64,000 bases of DNA from Lotus japonicus. Taxonomy: Eukaryota > Streptophyta > Magnoliopsida > Fabales > Fabaceae. The first letter of the stretch is position 1, and the number at the start of each line of letters is the position of its first letter. The position numbers and the translations under genes were made by a program. Positions 13,201 to 23,589 of the stretch are shown here, one piece after another. The notes beneath the pieces are model-generated. The model had not been told where the DNA came from. It did not search any database and saw only the letters and a program-made list of their open reading frames with translations. The stretch spans positions 66,417,984-66,481,983 of the forward strand of contig NC_080046.1 in the NCBI RefSeq assembly GCF_012489685.1, given 5' to 3'.

Positions 13201-13328
13201 CAAGTAAGGTTTTCACGCACCCATTGGGATTTGTCCCACAGATCTTGAACGTCACTCCTGAGACTCTCCAATATCCTTTTGTTGGAAACCATGTTGCCTA
13301 GTCGACGTGCAGCTACTGTTACTTTCAT
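7260..13328 (-). CDS. CC-NB-LRR protein fused to a C-terminal pseudokinase domain
   Basis: Predicted exons are 13328-10758, 9017-7913 and 7801-7260; phases join cleanly (0, 1), giving about 1405 aa. Order: short CC-like N-terminus; NB-ARC (P-loop about residues 139-147, kinase-2 'ILVLVDDIW'); LRRs across the rest of exon 1 and most of exon 2; a kinase-like domain from about residue 1137. Exon 2 encodes LRRs and the kinase N-lobe ('VLGKGSLGTTYKA', beta-3 'VVVKK') in one uninterrupted frame, so the fusion is not an artefact of joining genes. The kinase part resembles LRR receptor kinases of subfamily III. Losses: P-loop Lys is Thr ('GGGGTTTLA'), MHD-like site reads 'IVD', the GLPL site reads 'GSAL', HRD is 'HGN', DFG is 'DVR', APE is 'TLE'. 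NLRs act as intracellular immune receptors; the catalytic losses suggest a regulator, decoy or decaying copy. The frame is open upstream to 13439 without ATG, with a possible acceptor at 13430, so an extra 5' exon is possible. Confidence 0.8.
9227..9653. mobile_element. PIF/Harbinger-like MITE in NLR intron 1
   Basis: Located in the intron 9018-10757. Ends are 'gagcaacccatcc' and the complement of 'gatcatctccatcc', with TTA duplicated on both sides (9224-9226 and 9654-9656), as for Tourist/PIF elements. Internally a 38-bp segment is tandemly duplicated (9546-9583 and 9584-9621) with one mismatch. No coding capacity. Confidence 0.6.
9900..10560. repeat. Probable decayed transposon remnant in NLR intron 1
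   Basis: The block has the character of the MULE family seen elsewhere in the window: 'tcccccaacacttttagtcc' near 9923 and 'ggaccaaaagtgcaatt' near 10465, enclosing pyrimidine-rich then GAA/GAT-rich sequence. The frame at 10219-10518 is driven by a simple GATGAA repeat and is not a gene. Termini and target duplication could not be fixed. Confidence 0.35.
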
Positions 13329-13439
13329 GTTTTGATTGAGCAGTCCACAAATTGTTCTTCCTTTACCCTTTGTTAAAAAGCTATATATTGTTTTGGTTTC
13401 CTGTGAAGTTGGTTTATACAACTTTAGCCTAAGATAAAA

Positions 13440-14300
13440 TTATTTGAGGGAATTGATTTTAATTTCACCCCTTTTTGTTTTATCGTCACCTAATTTTACC
13501 ACATTTATGTGTGCGGGAAACAATTACACACCGCACATATAAGTGCAGTACATGAATTAACATATTCCTCACTTTAAAAGTGTAGAGGGGATAACATGAA
13601 TATCTAAAGGGATGATATTAAAATCAATTCTCATTATGGGATGATGAAGTAGGGGTTTGGAATTCTTTCTATAATAGATTCTGAAGTTTAAAGTGCATGC
13701 TTGGACACACTATGAAAATCTATGATAAACCGAAATTAAAATCACAGTGGACAGAACAATTTCTCTTAGCTTTAGTGATTGTCCATACTGATTTTGACTT
13801 CACCATGATTTTTCACTATGTATCCGAAGACAAAATCAATTGTGGCTGTGAGTAGCTTCAAAAACATGGACAGAAAAAAGATTAAATTGATAACTCACCT
13901 TTTTCTTAGATAATGGCAAATATTTAGAGCTACAACAGATGGTGCGAAATTCTGCAACACAACATATCACGAACAGAACAAAATTCAATGTAAATTTTCT
14001 ATAATTTTAGAATATGTATATTGGTAAGAAAAAATTAATTAAATACATTTTTTGCAGGAAAATATGCATACTCTTCTCTTCACATGGTTATCTATAGTTA
14101 TGCAGGGAATTTAATCCTCACGTCACACAAATAATGCAAATAGGTAATTACGAGGGAGGGTGTCTATTAGCAAACAGAGAAATAGTAAACATGTGAGATT
14201 AAGTGATGAAATAGTTTAACTATGAGTATGAGATGACATGCTTAAATTTAATTAGTATCATTCTGCAGAAAAATACTTTTTGTTTTTTACATTTTTAATG
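13440..14300. other. Intergenic, 5' flank of the NLR-kinase gene
   Basis: Upstream region of the minus-strand NLR gene and therefore its likely promoter. I cannot single out a convincing TATA box. The segment around 13660-13860 has the 'tttggaattc' and 'gcttggacacac' style of small hAT-like elements, but ends could not be paired. Confidence 0.3.
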
Positions 14301-14329
14301 AAGAAAAATGTTTGATATACATTACCAGG

Positions 14330-17300
14330 TAGAAATATTTTGTCGATGCATGTTTCTCCTTTCCTTTAAACTGCTGAAGGAAAACGATTTAACTAGCCGT
14401 CAAATCAAGATATACAAGCAACCCAAGGACTCAATCTTTTAGCTCCAGGTGTAGAAGAAAATTGTGTGCTTTAAAATCTCTGTTTATAAACTTCGAATGA
14501 GTGTTATTCTTTTCCTATCTTTGAAAACTACTTTTTAGATTATTGGCTATTTCCAGTTTTCCACAAGGAAAGAAAAGTGAGATTCCTGTTACCTTTCCTA
14601 AATACCTTCTCCAACTTATCATTCTTTGCTTTTTTTCGACATTTAAATTTATTCCTTGCTTAAAACTTATGTCAGATTACAATTTCCACAAATTTATTAT
14701 GTTGAATTCTGAAGTGCTTAATTAAAGAGATTGCTATCATTAATTATATTGAAAAAAATATAAAAATATTTTACACTTTTAATGACAAAAGGTTTGATAT
14801 ACTAATACCTGGGTGAAAGTTGAAACTACCTGCTACTATACTAATGTATGCTTCTCCTTGTATTTTCTTGATATTTGATCTGCTGAAGGAAACGGTTAGA
14901 TAAAACCTCATAAAAAAGCATAGAATCTTAACTTTGAAAGAAGATTTAAGCATATCAGAGGCTAAAAGTTCCTACCACCCGTGATCAAAGGTGTTGGAGG
15001 TTGGAAAAGAAGAAATAAAGAACATGACGTACTACAACTACAGGTTACAGAATTTTTTTCCAAACCAGATTCCTCTCATTTCATATCCACCATACACTTA
15101 GGAAAGAATCAAATCAAAGTTGCCACTACATTTAATTTCAACAAACAAAAAACAATTTTCGGTTCTTCCTTCTTTGTAACGTAAGAGAAAATTATTTTTC
15201 TCTTGAAAGTTTTGAATCATTATTTTCTTCCCAGTAGCCAGATAATATAAAAGATTCTGATATATTCAAACACAGCATATGGTTAAACTCAGTTTGGTTA
15301 TCCAATTAAATCAACGCAAACAGCACACGAGCTGGAAAACACACAACACAACATGAGAAGTAAGATTTTGTCACGTTAACTCAATTGCGGATAGGCATTG
15401 AGTTCAACAGAAATACAAACATCCAGTGATGGAACTGGATGGGTAGGAAGCATGGTCTGGAACAGAATTTTAAAGGAAAAAAACTAAGTGAAAAGCTACA
15501 CTGACTTTTCTCATCCAAAGAAATAGAACACTTGGAGCATCTGGTTCTTGCTGCTTAATTTAATATCTAACTCCTATCTTGGACGCAGTTGTAAGATTCG
15601 CTAATGATTAAGCCTTGAATAGCCAACCTGTATATATCAAATAGCCAATTTAAGCATGATTTAGGTTCAGCTCAGCTTAGATGTGCATTTACCATAGGTA
15701 TTACTATTAGGTAAGTATTTAATGTGTGTCTGAATTTCAGCTAAACACAATACTGTCCTAAGTTAAATACAATGTGTCAAATGTCTTGATTATCAGTCAG
15801 TACATAAGTGAAATCAAGTTTGCATCGGAAAAACAAAGATACACTCAGTTGCTCCGTCCTGCCACTGCTAGCAATTGGCATGAGAAACACTAGGATGAAT
15901 ATCATCCCTCAGCCCAATCAGGATGGTGATGGTGATGCTATTTCTAACATAAAACATGTGGAATTGAAGTCTATTATGTCTTCCATAGAGAACATTAAAG
16001 CTTTGATCAACAATCCTGGGAGCGTTTCAGGGAATGGGAATGGGTCATTTTATCTTAACATCCAAAACGTAAACGTGCATCATCCTGGGTATGGGAATGG
16101 GAGTCTTGCCCAATTCCAATCTCCAATGGGGCCACCATCTCCACTGAAGCCTCCTTCTGCATATGGTCACAAGAGGGCTGTGTTATTCGGAATCCATTAT
16201 GGTAACACGGCAGCGCCGAGGCTTAAAGGTTCTGTGAATAATGCTCAGTGCATGAAAGACTTTTTGATTAACAAGTTGAGTTTCCCTAGTAATTCCATTT
16301 GGATGTTCACAGGTACTTGCTCTTCAACTATTATGAATGATTATTGTCATTATTCAATCCCAATCCAACACATTTTAGATAGATATATCACAGATATCTT
16401 AGATATTCCAAAATTCATCTCTTTGCTAATGTTGTTATTGTTTAGATGTTAATACTCTATATAGGATAGTGATTGTGGTTTAACTGGGAAATAAAATAAG
16501 GTTTAAAACAGGTAGCCATGATTCATCTCAATTCTTCCATTCTAGTAATAGATACACTCATAGTCGTAAACTACCTGTAGATGATTCAGCGGAGAAAAAT
16601 GCAATCCCAACAAAACACAACATGCGAGTGGCAATGAAGTGGTTGGTTGAGGATTGCCAACCAGGGGACTCCTTGGTGTTTTACTTCTCTGGACACGGAG
16701 CAAGGGTGAAAGACCATAATAGGGATGAACTTGATGGGTGTGATGAAGCAATCTGCCCTGTCGATTATGAAGATGAGGGGAAGATTCGCGATGATGAAAT
16801 CAACGCTGCAATTGTTAGGCATCTGCCTCATGGTGCCAAACTTCATGCTCTTGTTGATGCATCCTTTAGTGGGACAATTCTTGACTTGCCATTTGTGTAC
16901 ACCAAGATGAACTGGTTAGTTATAAATGTTTAATCATTCAAATGCCTCTTTATAGCATGTTTGGTTCCACGGTGAAATGCTCTAGAATCACTTATGGCTA
17001 GAAGCTGCAATTCTTAGCTTCTGAGCAGACGTGTGTGAATTCTGTGCCAATTGTGAAACCGAACATGCACTTGGTAGGCTACCGTGAAATGAATCTAGTT
17101 TTGTTGGATGCAAGCAGGATTGGTTCTTCTGGATGGAAAGATCATAGACACCACAGAGGTGGCATCAAAGGCTCAAAAGGAGGGCTAGCGGTGTGTATTT
17201 CAGCCTGTGGTGACAATGGAATTTCAGCAGATAAGTCGGTTAGTAGTAATGCATCACATAGCATTTCTACATTCTCATAGTTTATGTAAACTAGTTAGAT

Positions 17301-17880
17301 ACAAGAACTGTTTCTCAAAACCAAGGTTTTATGGTTTGATTAAGCATTGACTCAGAGTTTCATCCAAGTCATGCAACATGCACCTAAATTGACATATGGC
17401 AGCTTGCTAGATGCCATGCGCTCTACAATCTATTCAACTAAAGCAGGAAAGTCTGTAAGGGACACTTTGCAGCAGTATGCTCATGTATCACATTAGTTAC
17501 CCTATACTCTTATTAATGTATCTATACTAATATGAAGCTGATTCAGAATGGATTTTTGTTTGCAGGAGCCACAACTGTCGTCTTCAGAAAAGTTTAATAT
17601 GAATTCCAAGTTGATTCTAATGTGACAACTGCTAGTAGCACTTGGAAAAGGAAAATGGATGCGAGTTGGGAGGGCTTAATTCTCTGTATATAAGCTCAGG
17701 ATGTGGAGCAGACATAGAACTTTTCCTTATCTATCGTTTAAAGACATGAGTAAAAATTGGAGCATTGTTTTTTGACAGGAAATTGAAGATTTTTTATCTC
17801 ATTCTTTGTCTTTTTAACTTCTCATACTTTCATCACTTAGAGTGCCAATATATTGTTAGAATGTTAGTAATTAATGGGTC
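14330..17880 (+). repeat. Upstream copy of a ~3.5-kb tandem duplication
   Basis: From about 14853 the sequence aligns with 19501 onward: both contain 'ttttcttgatatttgat', 'ctgctgaaggaaa', 'cggttaga', 'agaaataaagaacatgac' and 'cttaggaaagaatcaaatc' in order. They then share the metacaspase-like gene and its 3' flank. A further partial copy of the first few dozen bases sits at about 14330-14420. The partner copy spans 19501-23210. Confidence 0.75.
15880..17625 (+). CDS. Type I metacaspase-like protein, copy 1 (catalytic Cys lost, splice defect)
   Basis: Predicted exons: 15880-16312, 16581-16914, 17118-17238, then 17345-17484 and 17566-17625 by comparison with the paralogue. Start chosen at 'MRNTR' because the second copy begins at the same codon. 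The p20 core ('KRAVLFGIHYGNT', 'RLKGSVNNAQCMK') and p10 start ('GGLAVCISACGDN') are adjacent with no long linker, so type I; no LSD1-type zinc finger. The His of 'SGHGAR' is kept (16694-16696), but the catalytic Cys is Ser ('VDASFSGT', codon 16862-16864), so peptidase activity is unlikely. The intron-3 acceptor that reads 'attag|GCA' in copy 2 is 'attaagCA' here; splicing at the shifted AG gives His then TGA (17348-17350), about 297 aa. Use of the next AG ('actcag', ending 17354) would restore the frame minus four residues. Could be expressed or a young pseudogene. Confidence 0.65.
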
Positions 17881-19500
17881 GATTACTTACTCTTTAATTT
17901 ACTTCTTAACTAATTCTTACATGGGTAAAACTAATTGTTAACTTGATAATGACTCGCACAACGCGCGCGGGTGTAAAAATAATTATGGCTTTTTAAAATT
18001 ATTAATACTAATTTAAATAAGTTCATTGGAAAAGAGAAGATTAAAATCAAATACAAATCATACATGTATCTATTTTTATATATTATGATACTCTATTTCA
18101 AAAAAAATATATATTATGATACTCATTCAACTTGAAAAACATGTAAGGTAGTGTTAGATCCAATTATTTTTTATATATTATGAACCATCACCAGTTTTTC
18201 CTGTCCCACCAGGCAAGAATGCAAAACATGTAACACTGATAAATGATTAATGCTAAAATTAATGTATTATTAAAACACGTTATTTTTTATTAACCTGGTT
18301 AGGTTTATTTAGACTTCAGTTTTATCCTGTGTTTTGCATTCTGATTTTTCCCAGCTGAGCTAATAAGATCCTCTAATTAATTAGGTAAAGAATGTCACCA
18401 AAAGAACCTTTTCCATTGCATGTTCTTATATCTAATTTTTCTTTTAACAGCTCACTAATTGTTTACAATTCCAACGTTTATAGAAAGCATCTTAGAAAGT
18501 TAGAATCAATTCCAGATTGGGTGGAAATAAAAAAAGGACTCTACAAAAAGGAAGCACACCTAGATAGATATCACAAAAGGATTGATACTTAACATGTTAA
18601 AGTATATTTATGCACATTCTGTAGGGGACCTTTCCTCTGTCCACTTTTCTTCTCATTATGTATGAAAAACAGAATAGGTCTATAATCAGTTTTTCACCGG
18701 TCCAGTCAAATCTCCAAGATGTTTTCATATTCTCAACCATTACAAGGTTTAACCCACCTTCACAACCACCAGATTCATCCTTTTCTTTCCCTCAATTATT
18801 CCTTCCTCATAGCAGCCTTGGCTTGGCATACCCTCTGGTTCTCCTTCAAAGAATGCTTCTACTTAATTAATGGTTTACATACATAACTTTCTTCTAGACT
18901 ATAGGGAATAAATGTTTTTTTTATGTATCCTATTCTTATGTTTATCTTCTACTTTTCTCACTTTATGACTTGTACATCATTTCAAATATTCTACTTAGCT
19001 TAGTTATAGGATGTCATCCACATATCAGTGGAGAGAAGTTATAAATCATTGCTTTTACAACTTTTCAGTTTTCCAATCAATCCATGTAAAATTTTGTTTT
19101 AGAATTGGTGCTGCTATTTAAGTAAGCCATAAAAAATAGTGGCCAACGTTTGGTTTACTTTCTATGAACAAATTGCTTCTTAGACACAATTTTAGTCACA
19201 GATTATTGAAACAATTTTATACCGAAGACAACACTACAACACTATTATATTAAGTTGCAATTTAAAACTGACCGGGACATTGTAGGTTCTCCTTCATATA
19301 CATAATTTGTGCACCTCCTCTGTTCACATTCATCTTCATGCGCCTCTTCTCTTCAATCTCTCAATCTTTTTTTCTCAATCTATAGAGGCCACAATCAAGA
19401 TGCAGAGTAATGTATGTGTCAACCAAATTTGAGTTGTTACCGAAAAAGGAAGAGTAAAATGTGAATTTAAAGGTTTTGAAATACCTTTTGCAGAAGAGTT
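17880..19500. other. Spacer between the two duplicated metacaspase-like genes
   Basis: AT-rich with no supported gene. Near 17953 a GC-rich 'cgcacaacgcgcgcgggt' resembles a decayed Helitron hairpin but has no matching CTRR end. The small frames at 18392-18870 show no recognisable domain. Confidence 0.35.
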
Positions 19501-20379
19501 GTTCTCCTGTTATTTTCTTGATATTTGATTTGCTGAAGGAAAACGGTTAGACAAAACCTCCTAAAAAGCATATAATTTTAATTCTGGAAGAAGATATCAG
19601 AGGCAAAAACCTCCAAAGGTGTGTGAGGTTGAACAGGAAGAAATAAAGAACATGACTACGACTACTGAGTACATAATTTTTTTCAAACTAAATTCCTCTC
19701 ATTTTCATATCCACCATATACTTAGGAAAGAATCAAATCAAAGTTCCCACTACATTCAATTTCAACAAACAAAAATATAGCCTTGCTACAAAAACATTCA
19801 GTTGCTTCCTTCACTATTCTCTTTAAAGCTATGAATTATCTCCGACTATAATATTCATAATTTCCTTCCCGATAGCTAGATGATAAAGGATTCCGATATA
19901 TCTGGATATGACGGATGTAAGGAATTTTGGGTTGGGCTGCAAACACAAGATATGGTTCAACTTAGTGCGTCTTTGGTTTACCATTTGCATTGAAACAAAT
20001 GGGAAAAGACACCTTTCAACACCAATGAAAAAGTCAAATTTCGACATGTTGGCTCAAATATGGATCATTGAGTTCAATGGAAATCCAAATATTGTTGAAT
20101 GGGATGGGTGGGAAGCATGGTCTGGAACAGAAGAAAAAAAACAAAAAAAAAGGAAAAGTAAGTGAAAAGCTACACTGACTTTTCTCATCACTTGGAGTAT
20201 CTGATTCTTGAGGCTTAATTCAATGAGTGATAAAGTAGAGAGAAATATATAAATGTTTTACTTGGACACAGTTGCAAGATTCGCCAATGATTACATTCTA
20301 TTGTCTTGGGTAGCCAACCTGTAAATCAAACAGCCAATTTTAACATAATTTAGGTTCAGATATTCACTCACCAATTGGC

Positions 20380-22887
20380 ATGAGAAACACTAGGTTGAAC
20401 ATCATCTCTCAGCCCAACCAGGAAGCTGATGCTGATGCTATTTCTAACACAAAACCTTTGGAGTTGCAGTTTCTTACGTCTTCCATACAGAACATCAAAG
20501 CTTTGATAAACAATCCTGGGAACGTTTCAGGAAATGGGAATGGATCATTTTATCTTCATATCCAAAACGTCAACGTGCATCACCCTGGGCATACGGCACC
20601 ATCACGTCCACTGAGGCCTCCTTCTGCATATGGTCACAAAAGAGCTGTGTTATTCGGAATCAATTACGGTAACACGGCGGCACCGAGGCTTAAAGGTTCT
20701 GTGAATAATGCTCAGTGCATGAAAGACTTTTTGATTAACAAGTTGGGTTTCCCTGGTGATTCCATTTGGATGTTCACAGGTACTTGCTGTTCAACTATTA
20801 TTAACACTTTCCATTCAATCATGTTAGATTTGACATTTTTCACTTTCAAGCTATAATTACCTAGTTAGTAATGATGTCTTAGTAGCAAAGAATGACTTAG
20901 ATGCTTTATGCTTTATCAGTTTGGGTATAAAAGCTTCTAAGCTATCAATCAAATACTTATAACAGTTCATACAACAGCATGTAATTTCCTCTCTTCGCTT
21001 GTAAATCTGCTGCTTGTGTTTTCTGTGTTTGCCACCTCTGTTTAGCTAACAAATCCAAATCCAACATATTTTAGACTCCTTGAAACATGTGGGTGTGGTA
21101 CTTAAAACTAGATAGATATGTCAGATGTTTCAAAATTCACATCTTAGACAACAACAAAAAATCTATGTACCAATGGTTTAGATGTTAATGCCCTATAGGA
21201 TAATGATTGTGATTTAACTCAGAAATAAAATCAGGCCTAAAACAGGTGGGCATGATTGATCTCAATTATTTCTTCCATTCTAGATTTATAGATACACTCA
21301 TAAATTACCTGCAGATGATTCAGAGGAGAAAACTGCAATCCCAACAAAACACAACATGCGAGTTGCCATGAAGTGGTTGGTTGAGGATTGCCAAGCAGGG
21401 GACTCCTTGGTGTTTTACTTCTCTGGGCAAGTAGCAAGGGTAAAAGATCATAACGGGGATGAACTTGATGGGTGTGATGAAGCAATCTGCCCTGTAGATT
21501 ATGAAGACGAGGGGAAGATTCGCGATGATGAAATCAATACCGCAATTGTTAGGCCTCTACCTCATGGTGCCAAACTTCATGCCCTTGTTGATGCATCCTT
21601 TAGTGGGACAATTCTTGACTTGCAATTTGTGTACACAAAGATGAACTGGTTAGTAATAAATGTTTAATCATCAACAAGCTTCTTTATAGCATGTTTAGTT
21701 CCATGGTGAAACGCTAGCTCTAGAATCATTTCTGGTTAGAAACAACAATTCTTATCTTCTGAATAAACATGCATTGGATTCTGTGGCAGTCATGAAACCG
21801 AACATGCACTTAGTAAGTACGATGAACTGAATCTAGTCTTGTTGGAATGAAGCAGGATTGGTTATTGGGGATGGAAAGATCATAGACCACGTCGAGGTGA
21901 TTTCAAAGGCTCAAAAGGAGGTCTAGCAGTTTGCATTTCAGCCTGTGGTGACAATGCAATTTCAGCAGACAAGTCGGTGAGTAATGCATCACATATCACA
22001 TATCACTTCTCAATTCTAATGGTTTATCATTTATGTAAACTAATTAGATACAATAGAACTGTTTCTCAAAACAAATGCTTTTATGGTTGATTAGGCATTG
22101 ACTCAGACTTTCATCCAAGCAATGCAAGATGCACCTAAATTGACTTATGGGAGCTTGTTGGATGCCATGCGTTCTACAATCTATTCGGCTAAAGCAGGAA
22201 AATTTGTCAGGGACATTTTGCAGCAGTATGCTCATGTACTCCCTCCGGTCCTATTTATAAGCAACAAAAAAAAAAATTCACATAGTTTAAGAAATGTAGT
22301 TAAATTAGATAAAATGCATTAAATTTGTCTTGAATCAAAATAAACTTCCAAAATTACCCTTTGTTATTAGTGTTGGAAAGTGAGAAAGAGAGAGAATAAT
22401 TAATGAGACACATTTTACAAGTTAGAATTAATAAGGGCGTCATTGGAAAAAAATAATTAATATAGCTCAAACTTTCATTTGGTTCTTATAAAAAGGACCA
22501 AGATTTTTCTTCTCTTTCATGCTTATAAATAGGACCGGAGGGAGTATTACATTAGTAACACTATAAAACACATTCGATGATGATTAGCAACACACTCTTT
22601 TAAATACACTCACCAACACACTAAATGTGACTGGTTTAATTTTTAAAAACTCAACACAGTGTTTAAGAAGCGATAGAAATGTGTTGACTTTTCAAAAAAA
22701 TAAATCAACCACGAGAAATGTGTTGAAGAGTGTGCTTAAAATAGTGTGTTGCTAGCATTTCTCAACAGATTGTATTGATGTATATTTCATAAATATGAGG
22801 CTGATTCAGAATGGATTTTGTTTGCAGGAGCCACAACTGTCTTCTTCTGAAAAGTTCAATATTCATTCAAAGTTGATTCTAATGTGA
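20380..22887 (+). CDS. Type I metacaspase-like protein, copy 2 (both catalytic residues lost)
   Basis: Exons 20380-20779, 21315-21648, 21856-21976, 22095-22235 and 22828-22887 join in phase (1, 2, 0, 0) to a 351-aa protein. Exons 2 and 3 have exactly the same lengths as in copy 1. p20 core: 'KRAVLFGINYGNT' then 'RLKGSVNNAQCMK'; p10 start 'GGLAVCISACGDN'; conserved C-terminal 'EPQL'. The catalytic His motif reads 'SGQVAR' (His to Gln at 21428-21430, next Gly to Val) and the catalytic Cys is Ser ('VDASFSGT', codon 21596-21598), so no Cys-His dyad remains. Metacaspases are arginine/lysine-specific proteases tied to cell death and proteostasis; this one can only act non-enzymatically, if expressed. 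The Cys loss is shared with copy 1 and so predates the duplication; the His loss is later. Confidence 0.75.
22239..22544. mobile_element. Stowaway-type MITE in intron 4 of metacaspase copy 2
   Basis: 306 bp with TIRs 'ctccctccggtcct' and its complement, flanked by TA at 22237-22238 and 22545-22546, the Tc1/mariner-type target. Copy 1 preserves the empty site ('catgtatcacattag', about 17482). The insertion lies at positions +2/+3 of the intron, so the 5' splice site changes from GTATCA to GTACTC. Confidence 0.85.
22577..22767. mobile_element. Inverted-repeat MITE in the same intron
   Basis: The arms begin 'gattagcaacacactctttt' and end in a near complement ('agtgtgttgctagcatttc'). Both arms recur in 'gtgttgaagagtgtg' style. 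A related, more decayed element lies at about 30085-30290. No coding capacity; absent from copy 1. Confidence 0.5.
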
Positions 22888-23589
22888 CATAACTGCTAGT
22901 AGCACTGGTAAAAGGAAATGGATGCGAGTAGGTGATGTTAATCCTGTTGGCAGAAAAAACAAGTTGGGAGGGCTTAATTCTACGTATATATACAAGCTCA
23001 GGATGTGGAGTAGCCATATCAATTTTTCCCTATCTATCGATTTAGACATGAGTAAAAATTGAAACATTACTTTTGACAGGAAATTGAAGAATTTCTATTT
23101 CTCATTCATTCTCTATCTTTTTAATTTTCTCATACTTTCACCACATTGAGTGCCAACGTATTATTAGTAATTAACGATGTAACTACTTCCTCTTTAATTT
23201 ACTTCTTAACCCTCATTCTTAGGATTCTTTTCATTCACTAATAATGTAACTATTTAAGTTTTAATTTAGAAGCAGACTTTCAAATATCTACTAGTGGTGA
23301 TAAGACCTACTAGTTTGCATAAGCTCTTAAGTTCAAATATATTTGACATGATTAAGCATAGATAACTTTTATCCATAATGAAATTATACAGGAACAACAG
23401 TAATTTAACTATACAATATCAGCATCTTCTCTATCTACGATAAGTTGATAACAATACTTCAATTTTATTTATTTATGACCTAAGTTGTATGCAAGACATT
23501 GAGTGACATAGAGATGGAGACTCTAAAAACTACAAGCTGCTAGATAATTGGTGAATTGCAAAATATAGCCCTGTTCAATCTCTAAAATC

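Larger units (their letters stand above)
19501..23210 (+). repeat. Downstream copy of the tandem duplication
   Basis: Counterpart of 14853-17880. It carries the second metacaspase-like gene and its flanks. It is longer because intron 4 has gained a Stowaway MITE (22239-22544) and an adjacent inverted-repeat element (about 22577-22767). Confidence 0.75.

Noticed and set aside
13421..13421. Upstream start of the NLR frame
   Set aside because: The codon is TTG, not ATG, and the frame is open only to 13439; I used the first ATG at 13328 and noted a possible upstream exon.
17953..17972. GC-rich palindrome resembling a second Helitron end
   Set aside because: Stem is imperfect and no CTRR motif follows at the right distance.
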